Shown in pieces: positions 9,255 to 17,586 of a stretch of DNA of 60,124 bases. Below the pieces are notes generated by a model. The model was given only the letters and a program-made list of their open reading frames with translations. It had not been told where the DNA came from and made no database searches. The stretch is from positions 1-60,124 of the forward strand of contig SIAJ01000026.1 in assembly GCA_009691845.1 (NCBI GenBank), in the 5' to 3' direction. The position numbers and the translations under genes are program-made. The stretch comes from Gemmataceae bacterium. GTDB lineage: Bacteria; Planctomycetota; Planctomycetia; Gemmatales; Gemmataceae. The stretch's first letter is position 1, and each line of letters begins with the position of its first letter.

Positions 9255-11180
9255 TTAGTTCTTCCGGGTGGCGGCTGGCTTCGAAGTAGCCGCCGCCGGT
9301 CTTCCCAGTGCAGCCGGTACTGGAGCCCGGCTAATTGGAGCCGAGTTGTACTGCACTGGTGGCACCGAAGGAGCGGCCGCCCGAGCCACGGCGGGTTGGG
9401 GGAGTGAGGCAACGGAAGGGCTTGTCGGAACGCTTATCTTCGGAGTCGCTTTCGGTGCCGGCTTCATTGGCGGCGAAACCGATTTGGGCGGACTCGCCGA
9501 CGGAGCGACAGGCTTCGGAGTTGTCGCTGGAGGAGTAACCGGTGGCCGCACAAACGGTGCCGGCGTTGGAACGACCGATTTCGGCGGTGTCATCGGCGTC
9601 TTGATGATCGGAGCCGGATTCATCGGCGACTTCGTGACCGGTGGATTGCCCTTCGGGCTCGGCGGTTCCATGCCGACCTTCGGAGTCGATGGCGCAAACG
9701 GAGACTTTGGTGTTACGGGTGGACGAGTATTTCCCGTGCCGGGTGTTGTCCCAGGCGACACCGGATCCACCTTGCCGAGAGCGGTGGCCTTCGGCACTGG
9801 AGGCGAAACCGGGGCCCCTTTGGGGTTGATGAGACCTGCTGTCTTCGGATCCGAGTTCGTAGGACCAAGCACGCTCCTCGGGCTTGTCGGCCGCGTTGCC
9901 ACATCGAGCTTTGCCGAACGAGGTGCAGTGAGCTTGGCACCCGTCCCGCTTCCCGGACGTGCGGCCAATTCCGACTCCGTGTTCGCTCGACGGTCGCCTG
10001 CGGTTCGGACCTTGCGTGCGGCTTCCAACTCAGCCTGGCGATCCGCGGCCGAGACTGTTTGCAGATTTTTGCGTCCGCCACGACCGGCATCTTTCAATGG
10101 CGTAAGCATGGTGACGTTGTTCAAGTTCGAGTTGTTGATGGTCGTATTGTTGTTCGTGATGTTGTTGATGACCGTGTTCTGCTGAATGAACGTTGTCGGC
10201 GGCCGCATGTAGTCACCACGAAAACGGCCGACATACAAGTTCGTGATCCCACCGTGCCAATACGGATCGGAGCGATAGCCGCAACGGTAGTAGCTGAACA
10301 GCGGATCGTGATAACCACCGATGGTAATCGATGCGCTCACATGCCCACTCCAGGCAACGAAACCAATGCTGGCATAGGAGGGTGCGAAGTAATCGCCGAA
10401 GTAGTAGCAGCCGAAACCGCGTCGAGCGAAGAACGCACCGTACAAGCACTCCTCACGTACGACAACCGTCGGCGTGTAAATGTACCCAGGTGCCATGTAC
10501 ACAACCGACGGAATGTAAGCCGGGGCGAACAGAATGCCACGGTCGGCGAGCGGGTAATCCCAATACCCGTCGATGAAGACATACCCCGCGGGTGTCCAGC
10601 GGTAGTGGGCTGAAGTCCAAACCCAGTTTGCTCGATGCTCGCTCCAGAAGCCTGGACGCCAAACATAGCGATCTCGATAGACCCATGATCCAGGAACGTA
10701 TACGTGCTTCTCGCTCGGTGCAGGGGTCGTGGGCCCTGCGTTATCGAGAGGCGCAGGAGGCTTGGGCAGATACTCAACTTCGACTTTGTCGTCCTTGGCG
10801 CCGGCCCAGAATCCACCCGACCATTGCCAGCCCTCGGCCGCTTTTCGCCACGAGCCAGGGACCCAAGAACGTCCCGGAGGGGCGTTACGCCAGAAGCCGC
10901 TGACCCAAAGGAAGTCTTTCTTGTCCTCGTCCCAAGCCCAGTAGCCTGGAATCCACTGGATGTTGTCCCCTTCCGGCTTCTGATCCGGAGGAAGCTCCTC
11001 GATGGCCTTCGGAGGTTCATTCGGAATCACAGGCGAGGCTACGGGTTCGCGTTCGCTGGGTTCGGCATAACCTTCGTGAACGGGTCCGCGAGCGAGAACT
11101 TCAACCTTGTCGGTGGCAATCGATGATGCCGTCAGCCAACAAGCGAGTCCGAGCGAGGAGAGGCTCAGTCGGGTTGTCAT
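9255..11180 (-). CDS. Secreted YXWGXW-repeat-type, Pro-rich protein
   Basis: This 641-residue protein has a likely signal peptide (MTTRLSLSSLGLACWLTASS). Residues ~60-200 hold aromatic repeats of the pattern PGYW/PGSWxxxxxxYxWxxGFW, for example IQWIPGYWAWDEDKKDFLWV, related to the YXWGXW repeat family. A Tyr/Gly-rich stretch follows, then an Asn/Thr-rich run (NVINNITNNNTTINN-like, about residues 345-360). The C-terminal ~240 residues are rich in Pro, Lys, Thr and Ser (PKSVVPTPAPFVRPPVTPP). The composition suggests an extracellular or periplasmic structural protein with a flexible tail; the function is unknown. The start at 11180 has AAGGA at good spacing, and longer in-frame starts lack a signal peptide. 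It is transcribed alone and ends at a strong terminator. Confidence 0.8.
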   Translation of the reverse strand: MTTRLSLSSLGLACWLTASSIATDKVEVLARGPVHEGYAEPSEREPVASPVIPNEPPKAIEELPPDQKPEGDNIQWIPGYWAWDEDKKDFLWVSGFWRNAPPGRSWVPGSWRKAAEGWQWSGGFWAGAKDDKVEVEYLPKPPAPLDNAGPTTPAPSEKHVYVPGSWVYRDRYVWRPGFWSEHRANWVWTSAHYRWTPAGYVFIDGYWDYPLADRGILFAPAYIPSVVYMAPGYIYTPTVVVREECLYGAFFARRGFGCYYFGDYFAPSYASIGFVAWSGHVSASITIGGYHDPLFSYYRCGYRSDPYWHGGITNLYVGRFRGDYMRPPTTFIQQNTVINNITNNNTTINNSNLNNVTMLTPLKDAGRGGRKNLQTVSAADRQAELEAARKVRTAGDRRANTESELAARPGSGTGAKLTAPRSAKLDVATRPTSPRSVLGPTNSDPKTAGLINPKGAPVSPPVPKATALGKVDPVSPGTTPGTGNTRPPVTPKSPFAPSTPKVGMEPPSPKGNPPVTKSPMNPAPIIKTPMTPPKSVVPTPAPFVRPPVTPPATTPKPVAPSASPPKSVSPPMKPAPKATPKISVPTSPSVASLPQPAVARAAAPSVPPVQYNSAPISRAPVPAALGRPAAATSKPAATRKN

Positions 11181-11406
11181 GGCTTCGGGTCCTTGTGAAC
11201 GTGATCGAGGGGGGCTAACTGTCAAGAAAACGCGGTTGCTAGGGCGACTTGCGCTCCTGGGCAGGCACACCAATCGTGCTCGACCAAGCGTTTTGTCGAT
11301 TTGATTGAATTTACCCGCACGCGAAACTTCGCACAAGCGAGGCTCAAGTTGCCTCGTTTGTTGGGGGAATAGGTAGGCTGCGCAAACGGCCTGATCGATG
11401 TCTTGC

Positions 11407-11595
11407 TTAGCCCAAGACTGGTTCTTTTTCGTCAGTATCCCATTCTCGAAGGCTCAGCAAATGGCTCATCAGTACGTAAACCATTGCTCCGCATAGCAGA
11501 CCGGCCATCACGGCGGGGGGAATTGGTATCCAGGCGGCGATGACCCCCCAAAAGATGGGGGCCGGCAGGAACAAGGTCCAGAGGCCGGATACCAC
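11407..11595 (-). CDS. Small membrane protein (start uncertain)
   Basis: This 62-residue reading frame encodes two hydrophobic segments (LWTLFLPAPIFWGVIAAWIP and AVMAGLLCGAMVYVLMSHLL) and an acidic tail EWDTDEKEPVLG. I do not recognise the family. The only start codon in frame is a GTG at 11595, but the hydrophobic segment already begins before it (PESLFWILN in the same frame) with no start codon there. The true N-terminus may therefore come from the overlapping frame upstream through the run of six T (minus strand) at 11607-11612. It follows the small zinc-ribbon gene on the same strand and could be functionally linked to it. Confidence 0.5.
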   Translation of the reverse strand: MVSGLWTLFLPAPIFWGVIAAWIPIPPAVMAGLLCGAMVYVLMSHLLSLREWDTDEKEPVLG

Positions 11596-11739
11596 GTTGA
11601 GGATCCAAAAAAGTGACTCAGGGGTGTAGACGACTGTTGGATCTTAACGATCCTCCGGAACGTAGGAAAGGGTGGACTCCAAAATTGCGTCTGCCCCGGA
11701 TTCCGAAATTGGGCGATGCTGAACCAGAGTTGTGCCAAC

Positions 11740-11931
11740 TCAATTCTCCTCGGAGTATGAACGATCCCGACCTTCACATTCTTGACACAAAGCAAATGCA
11801 CAACGTTCGCAGCGAATCTCGCGATGTCGCTCAAAAGTTCCCCCACCACAAACTGGGCAAGACTTATCCAGCACCGATAATCGAGCAACTGACTTGGATT
11901 CGGGATTGGGTGAAGGTTGAGTTGGACGCAT
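11740..11931 (-). CDS. Small zinc-ribbon protein
   Basis: This 63-residue protein has three CxxC pairs: C25/C28 (CPVCGG), C41/C44 (CERC) and C49/C52 (CQEC). That is enough for one or two zinc sites and recalls zinc-ribbon or double-zinc-ribbon domains. The ATG at 11931 is preceded by GGGGGAA, a plausible ribosome-binding site. It ends SYSEEN, and its stop overlaps AGGAGAATTGAG, which could start translation of the following small membrane segment. Function unknown. The Cys spacing makes it unlikely to be a random frame. Confidence 0.6.
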   Translation of the reverse strand: MRPTQPSPNPESKSVARLSVLDKSCPVCGGGTFERHREIRCERCAFALCQECEGRDRSYSEEN

Positions 11932-12017
11932 GGTTCCCCCACAGAAACGTAAACTTTATTCCACTACTACAATTGTACACTAGTGGTCTAAAGGATACTA
12001 CGTCGGTTGTGGAAAAA

Positions 12018-12767
12018 TCATGAATTCAGCATCAAGCACAATCGTGCCACGGCCTCCGAGTCCGTCTTCCGGAAAACGGTTTCAGGGACTGGTTCATTCG
12101 AATGAAACCGAGCATTTCGATCGATCGGGACTGACGGATCGTTCCACCGAATGCTCGAGGACGCATGGACTTGTTCACAGCCGGTTCTGAGCACCAGTTC
12201 CTTCACGTTGGTGGCGTTGATTCCAGCTGCTGGCAGTATTTCGATCCGCTTGTCCGCCATCCCGATTAACTCGGCAATGAGTGGAATACCTTCGAAAGCG
12301 GACTCTTCCTGCCCGCTGGTCATCAGCCGCTTGAAGTTCATCGCCAGGAGCGTCCCCATCGCCTCGTAAGGATCGCGGGTCAAATCGAAGGCCCGATGAA
12401 AGACGGCCTCGCGTTCGCTGCACAGTTCCCGCAGACGTTGGTTGCGTTCCACATCGATTTCGCCGGCAGCGGTCAGGATGCCAAACGCCAGGCCGTCGGC
12501 ACCGGCGGCAAGCAGCATCTCGGCATCGCGGCGCATCACATCAAACTCTGTTGATGAGTAACAGAACCCACCTTGTCGCGGCCGAACCATCGCGATGATG
12601 GGAAGCGAAACTGATCGCCGAACTTCCGTGAACAGGCCAAGCGAAGGCGTGAGCCCACCCAGATCCAGGGCACAATTGAGTTCGATCCGATCGGCCCCAC
12701 CGCCTTCCGCGGCCACGGCATCCTCGACGGAGGCGACACAAACTTCGAGCGAAACACGATTCGACAT
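12018..12767 (-). CDS. cutC: CutC family protein
   Basis: This 249-residue TIM-barrel protein of the CutC family is named for copper homeostasis in E. coli, although its direct role in copper handling is disputed. The N-terminus VSLEVCVASVEDAVAAEGGG and the segments ADRIELNCALDLGGLTPSLG and IIAMVRPRQGGFCYSSTEFD match the family throughout, as does REAVFHRAFDLTRDP. Length is normal. The ATG at 12767 has AAAGGG upstream. It is divergent from the serine-hydrolase/VanX fusion with only 65 bp between starts, so the two share a promoter region. No copper-binding motif or copper regulator is seen nearby. Confidence 0.94.
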   Translation of the reverse strand: MSNRVSLEVCVASVEDAVAAEGGGADRIELNCALDLGGLTPSLGLFTEVRRSVSLPIIAMVRPRQGGFCYSSTEFDVMRRDAEMLLAAGADGLAFGILTAAGEIDVERNQRLRELCSEREAVFHRAFDLTRDPYEAMGTLLAMNFKRLMTSGQEESAFEGIPLIAELIGMADKRIEILPAAGINATNVKELVLRTGCEQVHASSSIRWNDPSVPIDRNARFHSNEPVPETVFRKTDSEAVARLCLMLNS

Positions 12768-12832
12768 CGCATGGCCCTTTGGACTTAGCCTTCCAGGAGG
12801 GGTATACAGGCAGCTACTCTCGGAGTCCTCTG

Positions 12833-15148
12833 ATGCGTTACCTATCTCTGGTTTTCATTCTTCTCCCCTGCTCTGCTTTCGCCCAGCCGCCAGCCAAATA
12901 CTCCGAAGCAATCAAGTCTCTCGAATCGATCATCGAACGTGAACGTGCCGATGGCGACATTCCGAGCATCTCCATCGCCATCGTCGAGGATCAAACGACA
13001 ATCTACACCCAAGCATTTGGTCACGCCGATCTGGCCAAGACCAGAAAGGCCACGCCTGCCGGTGTCTATCGAGTCGGGTCGATCACAAAGCTGTTCACCG
13101 ACATTGCAATGATGCAACTGGTCCAGATCGGCAGGCTCGATCTCGATCAGCCGATCACGAAGTACCTGCCCGACTTCAGAGCGACGGGGAAAGGGGCAGA
13201 GAAAATCACTCTCCGAATGCTGATGGCCCATCGCTCCGGCCTTGTGCGGGAAGCCCCAGTTGGCAATTACGTTGATACGTCCTCGCCGAATTTAGCGGAC
13301 ACCATTCGGAGCCTGAACGAGGTGCGAGTGGTCAACGAACCCGGCACCAAGACACAGTATTCGAACGCGGGCATCGCTCTGGTCGGTCGCTTGCTGGAAA
13401 TCTACGACGGGCGAGCGTATGCAGAATCGGTTCGAACTCGAGTGTTGGATCCAGTCGGAATGCCGGGCAGCGACATGAAACCGAGCAAGAAGGTGAAAGA
13501 CTCGCTCGTCGAAGCCGCGATGTGGTCGTTGCATGGCCGCGAGTTCCCGGCACCCGTTTTCGAAAAAGGTCAAAGCCCCGCAGGCTGTCTGTATGCAACC
13601 GCACCAGATTTGGCGGCATTCGCTTCGTGGCTCATGAATGACGGCATGCCGATCATGAAGCCTGGCGTCCTAGCCAGCATGTTGAAGGAACAGTATCCCG
13701 CGACAGACCCGACTCGCTCCTACGGCCTGGGTTTTCGACTCGCGAAGTTCGATGGCCATGAGTACTACGGCCACGGTGGTGCGATCTACGGATACTCCTC
13801 GCGATTTGCCGTGCTTCCCAAGCACAAACTCGCTGTGGTGGTCTTGGCGTCCAAGGATGGTATCTCGGCTGTCACGACGCGAATTGAGGAAGCCGCACTT
13901 CGTTTGCTCCTGGCCGCGAAGAACGGCCAACCGCTGCCAACATTTCTGGAACCCAAGTCACTCACCCGCGAGTTGGCACGCCGATTCGCCGGCAAATATG
14001 GCGATCACGAGTTCATCGAGGCAAGCGGCCGGCTGTATCACTTACCACCCGGCGGGGGACCGCTCAGCGAAGTGCGACAGCAAGGCTCGAAACTGGTAGT
14101 CTCGGGATTGATGGGCAATGGCATGGAAGTCAAATTCGATGGCCGAACTCTGGCCATCCCACGTGGGGAAAAAGATGAGCGGTTCGAACGAGTACCGGAG
14201 GTGGCCCCTGAAGAGACTCCGAAAAAATTCGTTGGCCTCATTGGCGAGTACGGCGGCGACCACAGCGTACTGCATGTGTTCGAAAAAGATGGCAAATTAC
14301 ACATTCAACTTTATTGGCACCTGCTGTATCCGCTGAACCAAGTTGGCACGGAGCAATTCGAGTTCGAATCCGATCGCAGCTTGCTTGCTGGCGAGCAAGT
14401 TCGGTTTGAACGCGACAAGAATGGACAAGGAACGCTCGCGAAGGTTGGCCAGATTAGCTTCAGACGTCGCAATCTCGACGGCGAGGATGGCAAGACTTTC
14501 CGAATCAAGCCGATTCGAGCCGTCGAGGAATTGCGAACGGAAGCGGCCCTCGCCAAGCCGCCCGAAGAGAAGGGCGAGTTCAGGAAGACCGATCTCGTCG
14601 AGTTGGTTGCTCTCGATCCGACCATCAAAACCGAACTTCGTTATGCGAGCGAAAACAACTTCCTGGGCGTGCCGCTCTATCCGAGTAATGCAAAAGCATT
14701 CATGCAGAAGCCGGCCGCCGAGGCGTTTTTGAAAGCGCATCAGGCACTGGCCGCGAAAGGCTACGGCCTGTGGGTATTTGATTCCTATCGTCCGTGGTCC
14801 GTGACCAAGATGTTTTGGGACGCCACGCCAGACAAGTTTCACAATTTCGTTGCCGACCCGTCCAAGGGTTCAAGGCACAATCGTGGCTGCGCCGTCGATC
14901 TGACCCTCTACGAGCTGAAAACCGGCAAACCGGTCGAGATGGTCAGCGGCTACGACGAATTTTCGGATCGAGCCTACCCGAACTACTGGGGCGGAACATC
15001 CAAACAACGCTGGCACAGAGAACTTTTACGCCGCACCATGGAAGACGCCGGCTTTAGCGTCTACGAAGCCGAATGGTGGCACTTCGATTTCAAGGATTGG
15101 CGATCGTATCGCATTGGGAATCAAGATTTTGATTCGTTGAATCGTTAA
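12833..15148 (+). CDS. Beta-lactamase-like serine hydrolase fused to VanX-type D-Ala-D-Ala dipeptidase
   Basis: This 771-residue secreted protein joins two peptidoglycan-type enzymes. After a signal peptide (MRYLSLVFILLPCSAFAQ), residues ~25-365 form a class C beta-lactamase/penicillin-binding-protein fold with S83-I-T-K86, Y176-S-N178 and H314-G-G. Residues ~375-590 are a beta-rich linker of the kind found after such domains. The C-terminal ~200 residues are an M15D dipeptidase: S680RHNRGCAVD689 supplies His682 and Asp689, and E747WWH750 supplies Glu747 and His750, with the same spacing as VanX His116/Asp123/Glu181/His184. The start was chosen for the signal peptide; a longer in-frame start at 12779 lacks one. 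A role in D-Ala-containing peptide turnover is inferred. All catalytic residues appear intact. Confidence 0.92.
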   Translation: MRYLSLVFILLPCSAFAQPPAKYSEAIKSLESIIERERADGDIPSISIAIVEDQTTIYTQAFGHADLAKTRKATPAGVYRVGSITKLFTDIAMMQLVQIGRLDLDQPITKYLPDFRATGKGAEKITLRMLMAHRSGLVREAPVGNYVDTSSPNLADTIRSLNEVRVVNEPGTKTQYSNAGIALVGRLLEIYDGRAYAESVRTRVLDPVGMPGSDMKPSKKVKDSLVEAAMWSLHGREFPAPVFEKGQSPAGCLYATAPDLAAFASWLMNDGMPIMKPGVLASMLKEQYPATDPTRSYGLGFRLAKFDGHEYYGHGGAIYGYSSRFAVLPKHKLAVVVLASKDGISAVTTRIEEAALRLLLAAKNGQPLPTFLEPKSLTRELARRFAGKYGDHEFIEASGRLYHLPPGGGPLSEVRQQGSKLVVSGLMGNGMEVKFDGRTLAIPRGEKDERFERVPEVAPEETPKKFVGLIGEYGGDHSVLHVFEKDGKLHIQLYWHLLYPLNQVGTEQFEFESDRSLLAGEQVRFERDKNGQGTLAKVGQISFRRRNLDGEDGKTFRIKPIRAVEELRTEAALAKPPEEKGEFRKTDLVELVALDPTIKTELRYASENNFLGVPLYPSNAKAFMQKPAAEAFLKAHQALAAKGYGLWVFDSYRPWSVTKMFWDATPDKFHNFVADPSKGSRHNRGCAVDLTLYELKTGKPVEMVSGYDEFSDRAYPNYWGGTSKQRWHRELLRRTMEDAGFSVYEAEWWHFDFKDWRSYRIGNQDFDSLNR

Positions 15149-17466
15149 CCAAGCCCTGCACCGAACTCCTCGTCTTTTGTCAGATTGGTGGGCGTCTGAA
15201 TCGCACTCAACGTCGTTGGCACCACGTCGATTTTGGGCCCTTGCCCCACCAGTGCGTCGGCTGAATGGGCTCGTTGGATCGTCTCTTCAGTGCTGGTCGG
15301 ATCGACCAGGCGACAAGAATCGGTGAGGCGATTGGCCAAATCACGCAGGAATTCTTGCCACTCTTCCGCGGGCATCTCGGGTGGCGCGAGTTGGGCGAAT
15401 TCTTCGCACAACAGGATCAGCCTCAGCATGTGACGGAAGATAATCCCCTCTTGCTTGATCAAATCCTTCGTCTTCACGAACAAGTTGAAGTTGCCGCCGA
15501 AATTCTGCAGCAGGTCACCGGCCGCCCAGACGGAATAGACTTCGAAGTCTGTAACCTCAGGACGCTGCAGTTCGAAGAACATCTTCAATTTCTCGGCGAA
15601 GAACGGCTCGAACTCGGGTTCCTCTTCCCACGAATCGTCCTCGTCGTCCGGACTCGGCTCCTGCTTGATCGCGAGCAAGCCATTCTGTTCCAGCTTCGGT
15701 CGGACGACTTCGGTTTCCAGCGAGCCGGGTGCCACGCCTTTCGGCCGCACGAACTTCAGGAGCGGGCGGGGCATCTCTAGCACGCTTTCGAATGCCTGCA
15801 CGCGTTCGTCCCAGCTTGCTTTTCCCAGCGCGTTCACCAGAAAGTCGCCATAGAGGGGGCTGACGCTGCGGAAGCCGAGCAGGCGTTTGAGAGCCGGAGT
15901 CGGGGTCGCACTCTCGGAGCGATAATCGATGGGATATTTGCCTTCCTCGTTCTTCGTGGGCGTCGGTTCCAGGACCAGATACCCGGCCTCGTGCAGCGTC
16001 AGCAGCATCAATTCCATCTGCTTTTCGCCGGCGATGATTCTCGGCTCATCCAGCAATCGCTTGCGAATGACGCCCCGAATCAGGGAGACCTGCGGCGAAA
16101 CGTCGAGCAAGTACGCCAGCAGCCGCCACGGTAGTGGGCCCTTGCTATAAAGCTTGCCCGGAGGGGCCGTCTTGAGTTTGTCGAAGCTGGCCACGCTCCA
16201 ATACTGGCGTTGCGAGTTGCGGTCGGGCTTCTTCTTTTTCAGTTCCTTTTTCTTCTTGAGCAGGCCGGGGTCTTTCGTGTCTTCCGGGATCTGATCGTAC
16301 TTCTCCTTCCAACGCAAAATGCGCACATCGTCCTCGTGGGCCAACGCATAAACGAATCCTTGTGTGTCGAATTGTGGCCGACCGGCCCGGCCAAAGATCT
16401 GGTGGGCCGTGCTCGCTTCGATCAATTTCTCTTTGCCGAACGGGCCCTTCATCAGGCTCGTCATTACCACGGAACGGGCCGGCAGGTTAATCCCGGACGC
16501 GAGGGTTTCGGTACACACAGCCACACTGAGAAGTTTTTTCTCGAACAGGTCCTCAACCGCCCGACGATAGAAGGGCAGCAATCCCGCGTGATGCACGCCG
16601 ACGCCGCGACGCAAAATCTGCTTGAGCTTCGGCCCAACGCCGTTGGGCCATTCGTATTTGTCGATCTCGTCGTTGAGGCGAGCCTTGTTTTCGCGAGGCA
16701 GGACATCGAGACCTTTCAGCATCTCGGCCACCGACCAGCATTCATCGCGATTGAAGCAGAATACCAGAGCCGGGATCTTTCGGACCGACTCGTCCCCCTT
16801 GGCGGCATCGACCAGGAACTCGCCCAGAAATTGATTGGGCACATACTGATACGTCAGCGGCACCTTGCGCTCGGTCCCTTCGACCAGTTCGAGCTTACGG
16901 CCGTGACAGCGATCGAGCCAGTTGATGAACTCGGCGGAGTTTCCGACCGTGGCCGAGAGCAACAACAGACGAACGTGCTGAGGAAGCAGTGCGAGCGAAA
17001 GTTCCCAGACGATCCCTCGCTCCACGTCCGCGAACGAGTGGAACTCGTCCATGACCACGGCCGAGACGTTCGAGAAATCAAAGCCTTCTGAATGAAGCAG
17101 GCGGTTCAGCAGAATCTCGGCCACGACGACGAGAATGCGGGCATCCGGGTTCACCTTGCGATTGCCTGTCACGAGGCCGATGTCGTCGCGGGAGAAGCCC
17201 CACTTCTCGGCCAGTGCCTGCATTTCCTGGAACTTCTGATCCGTTAGAGCGATCAACGGCGTCGTGTAATAGGCCGTAGTGCCCGTGTGCAAGGCTTCGA
17301 ACAGCGCAGCCTGAGCGATGAGCGTTTTGCCGGTGCCGGTCGGCGCGCAGACAAGCACACCCTTCTCGGCAATGAACCAGGCAAGAAGGGCTTCTTCCTG
17401 TACCGGATAAGGGGGGTAAGGGAGTTGCTCAAAATAAGCGTTGGCCAGTTCTTCGCGGCTTTGCAT
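15145..17466 (-). CDS. Ski2-like DEAD/DEAH-box helicase
   Basis: This 773-residue superfamily 2 helicase couples ATP hydrolysis to nucleic-acid unwinding. Visible motifs are Walker A APTGTGKT (about 41-48), motif II DEFH in VVMDEFHSF (about 137-142), motif III SAT in LLLLSATVGN (about 168) and motif VI QIFGRAGRPQ (about 354-363). These match the Ski2/Hel308-like group. The C-terminal ~350 residues are charged (KKKKELKKKK) with no domain I can name, and may mediate RNA or partner binding. The start at 17466 is preferred. A longer frame from 17532 would translate part of an intergenic inverted repeat (CLHVRGANVHI) and is unlikely to be real. Its stop overlaps the convergent fusion gene by 4 bp. 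The substrate is not evident. Confidence 0.92.
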   Translation of the reverse strand: MQSREELANAYFEQLPYPPYPVQEEALLAWFIAEKGVLVCAPTGTGKTLIAQAALFEALHTGTTAYYTTPLIALTDQKFQEMQALAEKWGFSRDDIGLVTGNRKVNPDARILVVVAEILLNRLLHSEGFDFSNVSAVVMDEFHSFADVERGIVWELSLALLPQHVRLLLLSATVGNSAEFINWLDRCHGRKLELVEGTERKVPLTYQYVPNQFLGEFLVDAAKGDESVRKIPALVFCFNRDECWSVAEMLKGLDVLPRENKARLNDEIDKYEWPNGVGPKLKQILRRGVGVHHAGLLPFYRRAVEDLFEKKLLSVAVCTETLASGINLPARSVVMTSLMKGPFGKEKLIEASTAHQIFGRAGRPQFDTQGFVYALAHEDDVRILRWKEKYDQIPEDTKDPGLLKKKKELKKKKPDRNSQRQYWSVASFDKLKTAPPGKLYSKGPLPWRLLAYLLDVSPQVSLIRGVIRKRLLDEPRIIAGEKQMELMLLTLHEAGYLVLEPTPTKNEEGKYPIDYRSESATPTPALKRLLGFRSVSPLYGDFLVNALGKASWDERVQAFESVLEMPRPLLKFVRPKGVAPGSLETEVVRPKLEQNGLLAIKQEPSPDDEDDSWEEEPEFEPFFAEKLKMFFELQRPEVTDFEVYSVWAAGDLLQNFGGNFNLFVKTKDLIKQEGIIFRHMLRLILLCEEFAQLAPPEMPAEEWQEFLRDLANRLTDSCRLVDPTSTEETIQRAHSADALVGQGPKIDVVPTTLSAIQTPTNLTKDEEFGAGLG

Positions 17467-17487
17467 GAAGGTCGTTCTATCGACAAT

Positions 17488-17585
17488 GTGGACGTTCGCT
17501 CCGCGAACATGAAGGCAGGCTACCGATGACAATTCGAGGTGGTCGAGTGGCCTCAGTTTCTCCCGCTCGCGGAGCGAACGTCCAC
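17488..17585. repeat. Intergenic inverted repeat, 19-bp perfect arms
   Basis: The arms at 17488-17506 (GTGGACGTTCGCTCCGCGA) and 17567-17585 are perfect inverted copies separated by 60 bp. They lie between the helicase start and the metF stop. The core TTCGCTCCGC recurs in the inverted repeat at 18697-18793, so these look like members of one dispersed palindromic family. Confidence 0.85.
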
Positions 17586-17586
17586 T

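Noticed and set aside
17467..17532. Longer helicase start at 17532
   Set aside because: The extra 22 residues are encoded by an intergenic inverted repeat; helicase homology begins after 17466.
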